From Actinomycetota bacterium (GTDB lineage: Bacteria > Actinomycetota > Thermoleophilia > Solirubrobacterales > Solirubrobacteraceae): a stretch of 12,768 nt of DNA. The notes beneath the pieces are model-generated. The model was not told the origin of the DNA. It worked only from the letters and a program-made list of their open reading frames with translations, and searched no databases. Positions 1 to 7,166 of the stretch are shown here, piece after piece; within the stretch, counting starts at the first letter, position 1, and each line of letters begins with the position of its first letter. The translations under genes were made by a program, and so were the position numbers. The stretch spans positions 1 through 12,768 of the forward strand of contig CAJCIJ010000097.1 of NCBI GenBank assembly GCA_903970315.1, in the 5' to 3' direction.

Positions 1-1908
1 CTGCCCGAGGTACTGCTGGCCTTCCTGGCGATTTAGTGTGAAGGTGAGGCTGCTCTGTGCTGCCGCGGTCTTGGGCGCCACCGAGGTGCTCTGGGCGATG
101 TGCGCCGCCGAGAACTGCGGCGCGGCACAGACTTCGACAGCGAATTCGCTCAGGGGCTTGGCGACAGCCGGAACCAGTTCGGGACCGATCTGTTCGGCGG
201 CGTACGGCGTAAACGCAGTGGTGCTCTGGGCCTTCCCGCAGGTGATGGGGTTGGCGATGGGTGCGTAATTGCCCCCGTTGAAGTGCAGGCTCAGCGAGTT
301 GAACGGCGCTTCCGGGGCGCTCTGGGAGCTTTCCGAGGCCGAGTTCTGCACTGTCGCCACCAGTCGGCCGGTCGTGGGATTGGGAGCGACCGTGCCCTTC
401 ACGCGCACCTGCACGCCGTAACGGGCCGACTGGGCCACCACGTAGATGGTGTACGGCGGCGCCGTGATTGTCAGCGCCTTTTCAGGTTCGCCGCTGGTCG
501 CGGCGGCACCCAGATAGACGCTGCCCGTGAGCGACCCTTCGGGCAGCGTGGGGACTTGCAGGCTGGCCGTGCCGATCTTGCTGCCCGACGGGCACTTGAC
601 CGCCTGGATCGGCCTGATTTCAAACGCAGCCGATTCGGCGGCATTGATCCCGACCTGGCTGGCTGTGCAGCCTTCGAGCCCGGCGGCGGCCGACGGGTTC
701 AGGGTCATGCCTTCCGGCAGTGTGATCACGGCCTGTTTGACGTCCGAGGTACCGGGTTCTTTGAATTCTTCGGTGCGTTGGGGGACGGTCACTTTCGCCG
801 TGGCGCCGTCGGTGTGGTCGGCTTCGTGGGTTTCCGGAGTCAGGAGGAACGTCGGCGCGAACTGCTCAAAACCGCATTCTTCGGTTCCCAGGGGCGCTTC
901 ATAGGACCCTTGCGCCACTTCGCTTTCGTAGGATTCAAGCTCCAGGCCGGTGGTGGTGGATGGCCCCGGCGGCACGCACGCGGTGGGGTTTCGGATGAAG
1001 CCTGCCGAGCCTTCCAGTCCCGGTTCCTCTTTGTTGCCGTTGAAGATCAGCCGAGATGAGATAAGTCCGGGTGTCACATTCTTGATCACGAAGTAGTCGT
1101 GGTAGTTGGTAGCCCATTCGACGCTGCCTTCAATGATCGTGTGGAAGTACAGCGGCGCGTGAAGCAGGGCGCCTGCACCCAGCGCCACGCCGAAGGTCGT
1201 AGCTACGCCTTCGGTGGGTTCGAGGTTGTAGACCTTGCCGCTGAGTGGCACGTCGGCGTAGTGGCCCCCGCCGAGCGGGACCACGGTGACAACCTTGTTT
1301 TCCCCGATGACGGTGTCGGGGTTACATAGGCTTTCGCTGTTCGCGAATCCCCCGGGCGCGTATTCGGTTTCGACCGCCTTGAATTCTGCCATCGAACACT
1401 TTGGTATCGCCTGCGGGTTGGTGACGACGCCTGGAGGCACGTTGACGCGAATGTTCTTCACGTTGCCTATGGGGACGATTTCGGTAGCCGACAGTTCGAA
1501 GGTGTCAACCTTGAAATCGGTGATCCCGAAGGGGACGTAGCCGCCGGCCTCCAGGAAGAGTTCGGTTTCAGCTTGTTCTTCGGATGGCCCCGTTGCATTT
1601 TCGCCGCAGGTCGATACTCCGCAGTTGCCGGCGAAGAAGTGTTCGATCCCGAAGGCCTGGGCTGCCGGCGCGGCGGCGGCCGTGGCCGCCAGCACAAGCA
1701 CTGTGACGCAGGCGGCGCGGATAGCGCGAACGCCTGAGCCGGTGAACCCGCCCGTCGTGCTGCGGTAATCCGTCTGGGCACGCCCATTGCCGCCAGATGG
1801 GAGATCGGCCCGCAAGCGGTGCCGTGGGGCTTGCGTGCCTGGAGCGCCTCGTCGCATTAAGCCTGCTCTACCCAACACGGACGGGGTGAAACTTCCGAGC
1901 ACGCTCAT
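1..1908 (-). CDS. Large exported protein with duplicated Cys-containing domain, partial (C-terminus beyond left edge)
   Basis: The minus frame is open from the ATG at 1908-1906 to base 1: 636 codons, no stop, so the C-terminus is missing. The start is fixed by a strong GGGAGG Shine-Dalgarno five bases upstream. The first 60 residues are Arg/Gly-rich and are followed by a hydrophobic stretch (about residues 62-84) ending AQA, a signal-peptidase-I-like site near residue 85; the n-region is therefore unusually long. The mature part has two related segments. The first has PPG-x3-NP at about 158-165, Cys171, and a CNPDTVIG-type motif near 193-200. The second has LPEG-x3-NP near 397, a CPSGSKIG motif near 437, then GSVYLG. 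The last visible residues (RQEGQQYLG) resemble a repeat junction in large secreted proteins of Thermoleophilia, a family I recognise by motif but whose function is not known. The gene is visibly less GC-rich than its neighbours. A surface or extracellular beta-rich protein is inferred. Confidence 0.8.
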   Translation of the reverse strand, partial: MSVLGSFTPSVLGRAGLMRRGAPGTQAPRHRLRADLPSGGNGRAQTDYRSTTGGFTGSGVRAIRAACVTVLVLAATAAAAPAAQAFGIEHFFAGNCGVSTCGENATGPSEEQAETELFLEAGGYVPFGITDFKVDTFELSATEIVPIGNVKNIRVNVPPGVVTNPQAIPKCSMAEFKAVETEYAPGGFANSESLCNPDTVIGENKVVTVVPLGGGHYADVPLSGKVYNLEPTEGVATTFGVALGAGALLHAPLYFHTIIEGSVEWATNYHDYFVIKNVTPGLISSRLIFNGNKEEPGLEGSAGFIRNPTACVPPGPSTTTGLELESYESEVAQGSYEAPLGTEECGFEQFAPTFLLTPETHEADHTDGATAKVTVPQRTEEFKEPGTSDVKQAVITLPEGMTLNPSAAAGLEGCTASQVGINAAESAAFEIRPIQAVKCPSGSKIGTASLQVPTLPEGSLTGSVYLGAAATSGEPEKALTITAPPYTIYVVAQSARYGVQVRVKGTVAPNPTTGRLVATVQNSASESSQSAPEAPFNSLSLHFNGGNYAPIANPITCGKAQSTTAFTPYAAEQIGPELVPAVAKPLSEFAVEVCAAPQFSAAHIAQSTSVAPKTAAAQSSLTFTLNRQEGQQYLGQ

Positions 1909-1913
1909 AACAA

Positions 1914-1919
1914 CCTCCC
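1914..1919 (-). promoter_or_regulatory. Shine-Dalgarno site of the exported-protein gene
   Basis: On the minus strand GGGAGG lies five bases before the ATG at 1908. It is the clearest ribosome binding site in the window and decides the start of a protein whose signal peptide would otherwise suggest a later one. Confidence 0.75.
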
Positions 1920-2133
1920 GATGGCGCTAAGTGACTTCTCTCGCCGGTTACCGACATTACAAATACCGATGACCCGAGACTATGCGGTTGACTCAATCGC
2001 CGTAACCAATGTGGCGTTTAAGTGAACCTACATTTACAACAGTAGCGGGTTACAGCGACATTCCCGGCACATGCAACAAATGGCCATCGGTGCACCTGCG
2101 CACGGCTGGCCGCACGTGGTGACGCTTACCGGG
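1920..2133. other. Intergenic region, relatively AT-rich; probable promoter region of the exported-protein gene
   Basis: This is the most AT-rich non-coding stretch in the window. It lies upstream of the exported-protein gene and downstream of the permease gene, both on the minus strand. It should hold the promoter of the former and the terminator of the latter. I could not place a convincing -35/-10 pair; candidate -10-like hexamers are present but spaced poorly. No coding frame here looks real. Confidence 0.4.
2074..2111 (-). terminator. Terminator-like hairpin downstream of the permease gene
   Basis: Bases 2082-2093 and 2100-2111 are inverted copies matching at 10 of 12 positions, separated by a six-base loop. 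Read on the minus strand, the stem begins 22 bases after the permease stop and is followed directly by ATTTGTTG. A GC-rich stem, short loop and short T-rich tail fit a weak Rho-independent terminator. The tail is poor, so this is tentative. Confidence 0.4.
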
Positions 2134-3270
2134 TCACGCGCGGCCCAGTGCATTGAGCGGTCCTGCACGCTGAACGCGCCATACCGAGAACAGGGCGCCG
2201 AGCACAGAGAGCGCCAGCCCCACGAGCAGGCCGCGCAGCAGAACCCAGGCTGTGATCTGGGGAGAGACGAACACGCCCACGCCGAGTGCGTGGACGACCA
2301 GCTCAGCGGCGGCCACGCCCAGTCCCATCCCCGCGCCTGCCCCCAGCAGACCCAGAAGCAGGCTCTCGCCAAGCAGGAGTCGCGCGATCTGCAGCGGGCT
2401 CCACCCCACCGCGGCGAGGATCCCGAATTCGCTGCGTCGCTCCACCACCGCCAGCGCCATCGTGTTCAGTACGACCACCGCCCCGAGAACGAGCGCCAGC
2501 AGCGCCACAATCACGGCGGCCTCGTGGATGATCCGGCTGTTGGTGTCCACGCGCTCGAGCTCCCCCGGGGCGCCGATGGCGGTGGTGCCCGGGACGGCCC
2601 GTTCGATCTCGGCCTTGACCCGCGCTTCCCTGTAGCCCGGGGCGATCGAGACCGCGACCATGCTGAGACCTTCCGGCCGCCCCGAGAGCCGGCGCGAGAG
2701 TGCCAGCGGGACCACGACTCCGGAGTCCTCCAGGGGCACGCCGGAGCTGTAGATGCCCGCAATCGGCAGCGACAGGCCCGACACCGAGAGTGTCTGGCCG
2801 GCTCCAACGTGCAGGATCTGCGCCGCCCCACTGCCCACCATCACCGCTTCGCCCGTCGCGCGGTGGCCGGAGTCCATGACCAGGCGGCGGGCCAGGAAGC
2901 TGGACGCTTCGGCGCCGAAAGCGAGCATCGCCGGTTCGGCCGTGACTGCGCCGGAGAGGATCTGGACGGGGCTCGTGTCGGCCACGCCCGGCTGGTGGGC
3001 GATCACGCTCGGAGTGGATCGCGGCAGCGAGGACGCCGTCAGGTCGGCCAGCCCCGCCTGGAAGACACCCAGGTCGGCCCGGCCCAGATGGGCCAGATCG
3101 CCGGCGCTTTCCTGGAGCCCCCCAGTGAGGGCGAAGAGAGCTACGACAGTGGTCACGCCGACCGACACCCCGAGCGTTGTCAGCGCCGATCGCCCCCAGT
3201 GCCGCAGGACGTTTGCGGTCATCAGCGCCGACACCGGTCGAGCATAACGGGGGCCATAATGTCGATTCAT
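2134..3270 (-). CDS. FtsX/MacB-type ABC transporter permease
   Basis: This is a 378-residue membrane protein with the standard layout of FtsX-like permeases of the MacB/LolCDE type. It has one N-terminal membrane segment (about 29-52, after WGRSALTTLG), an extracytoplasmic domain of about 190 residues, then three membrane segments (about 251-276, 300-327, 340-365). The conserved cytoplasmic ERRSEFGILAAVGWSP loop at about 277-292 is where these permeases contact the ATPase. Such proteins couple ATP hydrolysis to export or to extraction of lipoproteins or peptides from the membrane; the substrate here is unknown. The start is uncertain. The first ATG is at 3270, but an internal ATG at 3222 (before TANVLRHWGR) matches the usual family N-terminus better, and neither has a good Shine-Dalgarno. 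The in-frame TTG at 3318 would run into the opposing gene. The partner ATPase is divergent rather than downstream. Confidence 0.88.
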   Translation of the reverse strand: MNRHYGPRYARPVSALMTANVLRHWGRSALTTLGVSVGVTTVVALFALTGGLQESAGDLAHLGRADLGVFQAGLADLTASSLPRSTPSVIAHQPGVADTSPVQILSGAVTAEPAMLAFGAEASSFLARRLVMDSGHRATGEAVMVGSGAAQILHVGAGQTLSVSGLSLPIAGIYSSGVPLEDSGVVVPLALSRRLSGRPEGLSMVAVSIAPGYREARVKAEIERAVPGTTAIGAPGELERVDTNSRIIHEAAVIVALLALVLGAVVVLNTMALAVVERRSEFGILAAVGWSPLQIARLLLGESLLLGLLGAGAGMGLGVAAAELVVHALGVGVFVSPQITAWVLLRGLLVGLALSVLGALFSVWRVQRAGPLNALGRA

Positions 3271-3967
3271 GCCTGCAAGCGGGGAAGGCGCCGACGTTGT
3301 GCTGCGGGCGGTCGGCAAGCGCTACGGCAAGATCACGGCGCTGGCCCAGTGCGACCTGCACGTCAGCCCCGGCGAGCTCGTGCTCGTGACCGGCCGGTCG
3401 GGCTCGGGCAAGAGCACGCTGCTGAACCTCATTGGCGGCCTTCAGACACCGGACACCGGCGAGGTTCTGATCGACGGCCAGCAGGTCTGGGGCGGTGGAA
3501 ACCTGGCTAAGCAGCGCCGCGAGCTGGTGGGCTTTGTCTTCCAGCAGCACCTGCTGCTGGGAGTGCTAAGTGCGCGCGCCAATGTCGAAGTGCCGCTGAT
3601 CGGGGCCGGTGTGGGCCGCCGCGAGCGCGCCCGGCGCGCGCTGGACCTGCTCGGAGAGGTCGGTCTGGCAGACCGGGCAGACCACCGGCCCGAGCAGCTC
3701 TCCGGCGGCGAGCGCCAGCGCGTGGCCGTGGCGCGAGCCCTGGTCAACGAGCCGCGGTTGCTGCTCGCCGATGAGCCCACAGGGGCGCTTGACAGCACCA
3801 CCGCCGAGCGGCTCTTCGATCTGCTCTATGACGTGCGCCTGAGCCGCAGCACCACGATGGTCGTGGTCAGCTACGACCCCGTGGCCGGCAAGCGTGCCGA
3901 TCGCACGCTCGTGATGGCCGACTGCGGGCTCCTGGAGGCGGGCGCCGCCACCGCCTATGCCCGTTAG
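3269..3967 (+). CDS. ABC transporter ATP-binding protein, MacB/LolD type, with non-canonical H-loop
   Basis: This 232-residue ATPase is of normal length for the LolD/MacB-type subfamily and should be the partner of the adjacent FtsX-like permease. Visible motifs, in order: A-loop Tyr19 (GKRYGK), Walker A GRSGSGKST at 42-50, Q-loop Gln92 (FVFQQ), signature LSGGE at 144-148, Walker B LLLADEP with Asp168/Glu169, and D-loop ALDS. At the H-loop, where relatives read THD or SHD, the sequence is SYD: Tyr202 replaces the switch His. The ATG at 3269 overlaps the permease ATG on the other strand. A GTG at 3299 (residue 11) has GGGGAAGG ten bases upstream and gives a more typical N-terminus, so it may be the true start. 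The C-terminal end overlaps the following glycosidase gene by 11 bases. Confidence 0.92.
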   Translation: MPASGEGADVVLRAVGKRYGKITALAQCDLHVSPGELVLVTGRSGSGKSTLLNLIGGLQTPDTGEVLIDGQQVWGGGNLAKQRRELVGFVFQQHLLLGVLSARANVEVPLIGAGVGRRERARRALDLLGEVGLADRADHRPEQLSGGERQRVAVARALVNEPRLLLADEPTGALDSTTAERLFDLLYDVRLSRSTTMVVVSYDPVAGKRADRTLVMADCGLLEAGAATAYAR

Positions 3968-5471
3968 ACTCCCCGCGCTCAGGGGCATTGGTGCGCCTGA
4001 GCCAGGCATGGGACGAACATCGATCATCCCTTACCCACGAGCCGTCGCTGCGGCCGTGTTGCTGGCGGCTTGTCTGGCCGCATCGGCTCCCAGCCAAGCC
4101 CTGGCGCACGCCGCGCACGTAGGACCGCAGGGCACGCGCAACGCCCGATCTGCTGCCGTGGCCAAGAAGCCGTCGGCCAAGAAGCCCAGCCCCACCAAGT
4201 CTCCGTCGAGCGTGGGTGCCGTTGGGGCGCCGGCGGGCGCAAGCGTGCAGGTGGTCCAGACCCCCGTGGGGCTCTCGTTCGAGTACCCGCTCATGGAGCA
4301 GTACCTGGGTTCTGGGCCCTGCCCCCCGAGCGCCCTGGTGGCCGAGCTCCAGGAGCTCGGCTCGCCGCCCATCAGCCTTGCGGGAAACAGCCAGGACCTG
4401 ACGGTCCCAAGCGGTGCGCTCACAGAACCTTTTCCCAACTGGGACAGCGCCACGCTGTACCAACTGCCGCCGGCCTTCTGGAGTCAGCTGCACTGCCTGC
4501 TTGCCACCACCCGCGACCCGCTGACCGTCGGGCTCAACGCCAAGGTTGGCCAGCTGGCTTGGGCGCAGCAGATGGTGGCCGGCGCCCAGAGCGCTGCCAC
4601 CAACGGCCTGAGCTTCTCGCTGGGCAACGAGCCGGACCTCTACTACCTGCCCAACTACAGCTCGCTGGGCAAGCGGGCCTACAACGAAGAAGTGGCGGTG
4701 AACACCTACCTCCAGGTTGCCGCCTACCTGCAGCCGGCCCTCGGCGCTCTGCCCGTGCAGGGCCCTGAACTGGCGATCGCCAGCAACTGGCAGCATCAGC
4801 TACCGCGGGTGATCGCAACGGTTGGCGCAAAGACCGTGGGCGTGCACCTGTACCCGCTCAGCGCGTGCGGCAGCCCCAAGGCGGTCACCATCCCGAGGCT
4901 GCTCTCGGTTACCGCCGCCGACGCCCCCGACACCCTGGGCTGGGTTGTCTCCGACGCCAATACCGCCGGCGTTCCAGCGATCCTGTCGGAGTCAAACTCG
5001 GCTGCGTGCGGGGGCGCCGAAGGCGTCTCGAACACCCAGGCGTCGGCTGTCTGGGCGATCCGGTTCGTCTTGAGTGCCATCAAGACGGGGTTCCAGCAGG
5101 TGCGCTTCCATGCCAGCGGCGGCCCTTATGACCCGTTCGTGGTCGTCGGCAGCCAGGTTCAGGTGCGACCTCTGGCCGGGGCCATGGCGACGATTGAGCA
5201 CTGGCTGCCCGTGGGCGCCAGCCTGCAGACCCTGCGTAGCCCCGCAGGAACCGTGGCCACCGCTGTCTCCGTCGCCGGCGCGCCCACCGAGGTGATCTGC
5301 GACAACGAGTCCACCAATGCCCGCACGATCGATCTTCCCGCCACGGCCGAGCTGCACGGCGAACTGGTCGGCCCAGTGCAGCAGGGCATCCGCGTCTTCG
5401 TGCTCCACCCGCGCCGTGGACGGGCCACGCTGACGCTGCCCGCGAACAGCATCGCCGCGGTCACCCCGTAG
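3957..5471 (+). CDS. Exported GH79-like glycoside hydrolase (heparanase/beta-glucuronidase type)
   Basis: This is a 504-residue exported protein. A hydrophobic signal peptide (about 29-49) ends QALA-HA. It is followed by a Lys/Pro/Ser linker (about 70-85, KKPS-type repeats) and then the catalytic region. The motif LGNEPDLY at 222-229 offers Glu225 as acid/base. The motif LSESNS with Glu345, followed by GGAEGVSNTQASAVWA and QVRFH at 381-385, matches the nucleophile region of clan GH-A retaining enzymes, closest to family GH79. The layout fits a TIM barrel followed by a C-terminal beta-domain (about 390-504). GH79 members cleave glucuronosyl or related bonds; the substrate here is not deducible. 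The ATG at 3957 lies within the end of the ATPase gene, suggesting co-transcription. An ATG at 4008 would give a tighter signal peptide. The gene ends three bases from the convergent membrane-protein gene. Confidence 0.78.
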   Translation: MPVRLPALRGIGAPEPGMGRTSIIPYPRAVAAAVLLAACLAASAPSQALAHAAHVGPQGTRNARSAAVAKKPSAKKPSPTKSPSSVGAVGAPAGASVQVVQTPVGLSFEYPLMEQYLGSGPCPPSALVAELQELGSPPISLAGNSQDLTVPSGALTEPFPNWDSATLYQLPPAFWSQLHCLLATTRDPLTVGLNAKVGQLAWAQQMVAGAQSAATNGLSFSLGNEPDLYYLPNYSSLGKRAYNEEVAVNTYLQVAAYLQPALGALPVQGPELAIASNWQHQLPRVIATVGAKTVGVHLYPLSACGSPKAVTIPRLLSVTAADAPDTLGWVVSDANTAGVPAILSESNSAACGGAEGVSNTQASAVWAIRFVLSAIKTGFQQVRFHASGGPYDPFVVVGSQVQVRPLAGAMATIEHWLPVGASLQTLRSPAGTVATAVSVAGAPTEVICDNESTNARTIDLPATAELHGELVGPVQQGIRVFVLHPRRGRATLTLPANSIAAVTP

Positions 5472-5474
5472 CGC

Positions 5475-7166
5475 TCAGCCGGCGCGCGCAGCGGTCAGTG
5501 CGCGGTGTGCCGGCCGGACTTGCGCAGGAGCACCGGCCCGGGGCCCTGCCGGCAGCAGGCGGGCAGCGGCGAGCGCCACCAGACCCGCAGCAAAGCCCAG
5601 CGGTGCCAGCACGCGTAGCGGGTAGGGGCCGTAGTTCTTGTGCAGCGCCCTGTGGTCGCCCGCGTGGGCGATATCCACCAGGCCCGCGTGGTCGATGCCC
5701 AGCAGCGTGGGCGCGAGCATCGCAAAGATCAGCCAGGCGCCCAGTGCCAGCAGCCCCATGTACACACCCCGCCTGCCCGCCGCCCGAAGGTCGTGTCGCA
5801 CGGCCACGCTCGCCCTGCCCGCCAGGCAGACGGCGGCAAGCGCCGGCACCAGAAACACCCAGATCGATCCCCAGCCGCGGCCCAGCCCGTAGGCGCTGGC
5901 GATCGTCGGCTGGAAGTAGCCGTCCAGAAGCCACCGCGCCCAGTGAAACGTCTCGTTTTCGTAGCCCACCAGTGGGTGGGTGGTGGTGGCCACCACCGTG
6001 CACAGCACCGACGCTCCAGCGAGCGCAATCGTGGGCCCCGGATGGCGCCTGTAGGCCTCCACCAGACCGAGCGCCAGGAAGGGGATCATGGGCATCAGCA
6101 GCCGCGGGCCGATGAACGCGCCACCGAACGGCAGGTAGTAGCCGGCGTTGTAGCCCAGGTAGCCCACACAGATCACCCCGGCGGTCACGGCCTCGGCGCG
6201 CCGCGAGCTGCGGTACAGGTGCACCAGGCCGATTGCCGCCATCACGAGCACGGGCGAGATCACGAGCAGCCCGCGCGAGCTGCCCAGGAGTGTCACCAGT
6301 ACCCGTGCCGAAGGCAGATTGATCCCAAACACTCCCGTCTGCTGGGCCGGGATGTTGTCGTATGCCACGTGCGTGATCGACCCGAACGCGAAGTGGTTGT
6401 ACAGCGCCAAAGGCACCACCCCGATGAGAGCGCCGGCCGCGTAGGCCGCCGCGCGCGTAGCCAGGTGGCCCAGCGAGCGCTGGTCGGCGCGCAACAGCGC
6501 GTAGGCGCCCACCACCACCGCAACCAGCAGCATGGGGTATTCCGAGGTCACCCCGTAACCCGCCAGCACTCCTGCACCGCCCAGTTGCCAGAGCGCCGGG
6601 GGGCCATCGCGCTCGCGCATGACCACCGCAAAGGCCCCAAACCCCAGGCAGGCGGCGAGCATGTGGGCGAACAGCAGCGTGGCCAACGCCAGCGCGATAG
6701 TGCCCAGCCCCAGCGTCACTGCCGCCGCCGCTCCGTAGCCGGGGCGCAGCCGCTCGGCGACGCGCCACACGAGCACCATCAGCACGATCGCCGGCAGGAC
6801 GTTGCCCCAGAGCCCAATCAGGTCCACCAGCTCCTCGGTGTGCGGCTGTGCCGGGGATTCCCGTGCCCAGCTGCGTGCTCCCACCGCTTCGAGCACTTCG
6901 TAGGCCGGCAGCGAGATCATCGCCAGTCCGGGCGCGCGCGCCGAGTACCAGTGGCCGTGGTAGAGCGCCTTGTCGCCGGTGTTCGCCTGGTACGGGTCGA
7001 TCGTGGTCTGCCCGTGCGACAGCGCCTGGATCAGGTCATACGCCGAGGTCTGGTTCCAAGAGAAACTCTGGAACATCGTTGCGCACGCCAGGCCCACAAA
7101 CAGGATCGCCGCCAGCGCCGCGTGCCTCCGACGCCGCGCGCCGTCCGCTGTGGCGTGTGCCGACAT
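5475..7166 (-). CDS. Polytopic membrane protein, probable GT-C fold glycosyltransferase
   Basis: This is a 563-residue protein with an Arg-rich N-terminus (RRRR at 11-14), a first membrane segment at about 16-35, and a large first extracytoplasmic loop. In that loop lie acidic residues (IDPYQANTGD at 56-65) followed by YHGHWYSARAPG at 69-80. This is the layout of GT-C enzymes that use polyprenyl-phosphate sugars, where loop-1 acidic residues are catalytic and the Y-S-x-(R/K)-x-PG motif recurs in actinobacterial relatives. About ten more hydrophobic segments follow, the last near residue 525-545, then a short basic Ala/Pro-rich tail. The start ATG overlaps the stop of the upstream gene (TGATG), so translation is probably coupled. 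Sugar and acceptor are unknown. Assignment to GT-C is by topology and motif only. Confidence 0.75.
   Translation of the reverse strand: MSAHATADGARRRRHAALAAILFVGLACATMFQSFSWNQTSAYDLIQALSHGQTTIDPYQANTGDKALYHGHWYSARAPGLAMISLPAYEVLEAVGARSWARESPAQPHTEELVDLIGLWGNVLPAIVLMVLVWRVAERLRPGYGAAAAVTLGLGTIALALATLLFAHMLAACLGFGAFAVVMRERDGPPALWQLGGAGVLAGYGVTSEYPMLLVAVVVGAYALLRADQRSLGHLATRAAAYAAGALIGVVPLALYNHFAFGSITHVAYDNIPAQQTGVFGINLPSARVLVTLLGSSRGLLVISPVLVMAAIGLVHLYRSSRRAEAVTAGVICVGYLGYNAGYYLPFGGAFIGPRLLMPMIPFLALGLVEAYRRHPGPTIALAGASVLCTVVATTTHPLVGYENETFHWARWLLDGYFQPTIASAYGLGRGWGSIWVFLVPALAAVCLAGRASVAVRHDLRAAGRRGVYMGLLALGAWLIFAMLAPTLLGIDHAGLVDIAHAGDHRALHKNYGPYPLRVLAPLGFAAGLVALAAARLLPAGPRAGAPAQVRPAHRALTAARAG

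Noticed and set aside
100..1059. Plus-strand 319-codon frame opposite the exported protein
   Set aside because: It is antisense to a frame that is open for 636 codons, has a strong Shine-Dalgarno, a signal peptide and repeated domain motifs.
2071..3510. Long plus-strand open frame (479 codons) across the permease gene
   Set aside because: It is antisense to a clear FtsX-like permease and its translation is Arg/His/Gln-rich with no recognisable domain, as expected of a GC-rich shadow frame.
4141..4215. Short repeated KKPS-type coding sequence, considered as a DNA repeat
   Set aside because: It encodes a Lys/Pro/Ser linker behind the signal peptide of the GH79-like protein. The repetition is at protein level, too short and imperfect to be a repeat array or CRISPR.
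5461..6768. Minus-strand 435-codon frame overlapping the same membrane protein gene
   Set aside because: It is an out-of-frame reading of the membrane protein gene, Gly/Arg/Ala-rich, with no start signal or family features.
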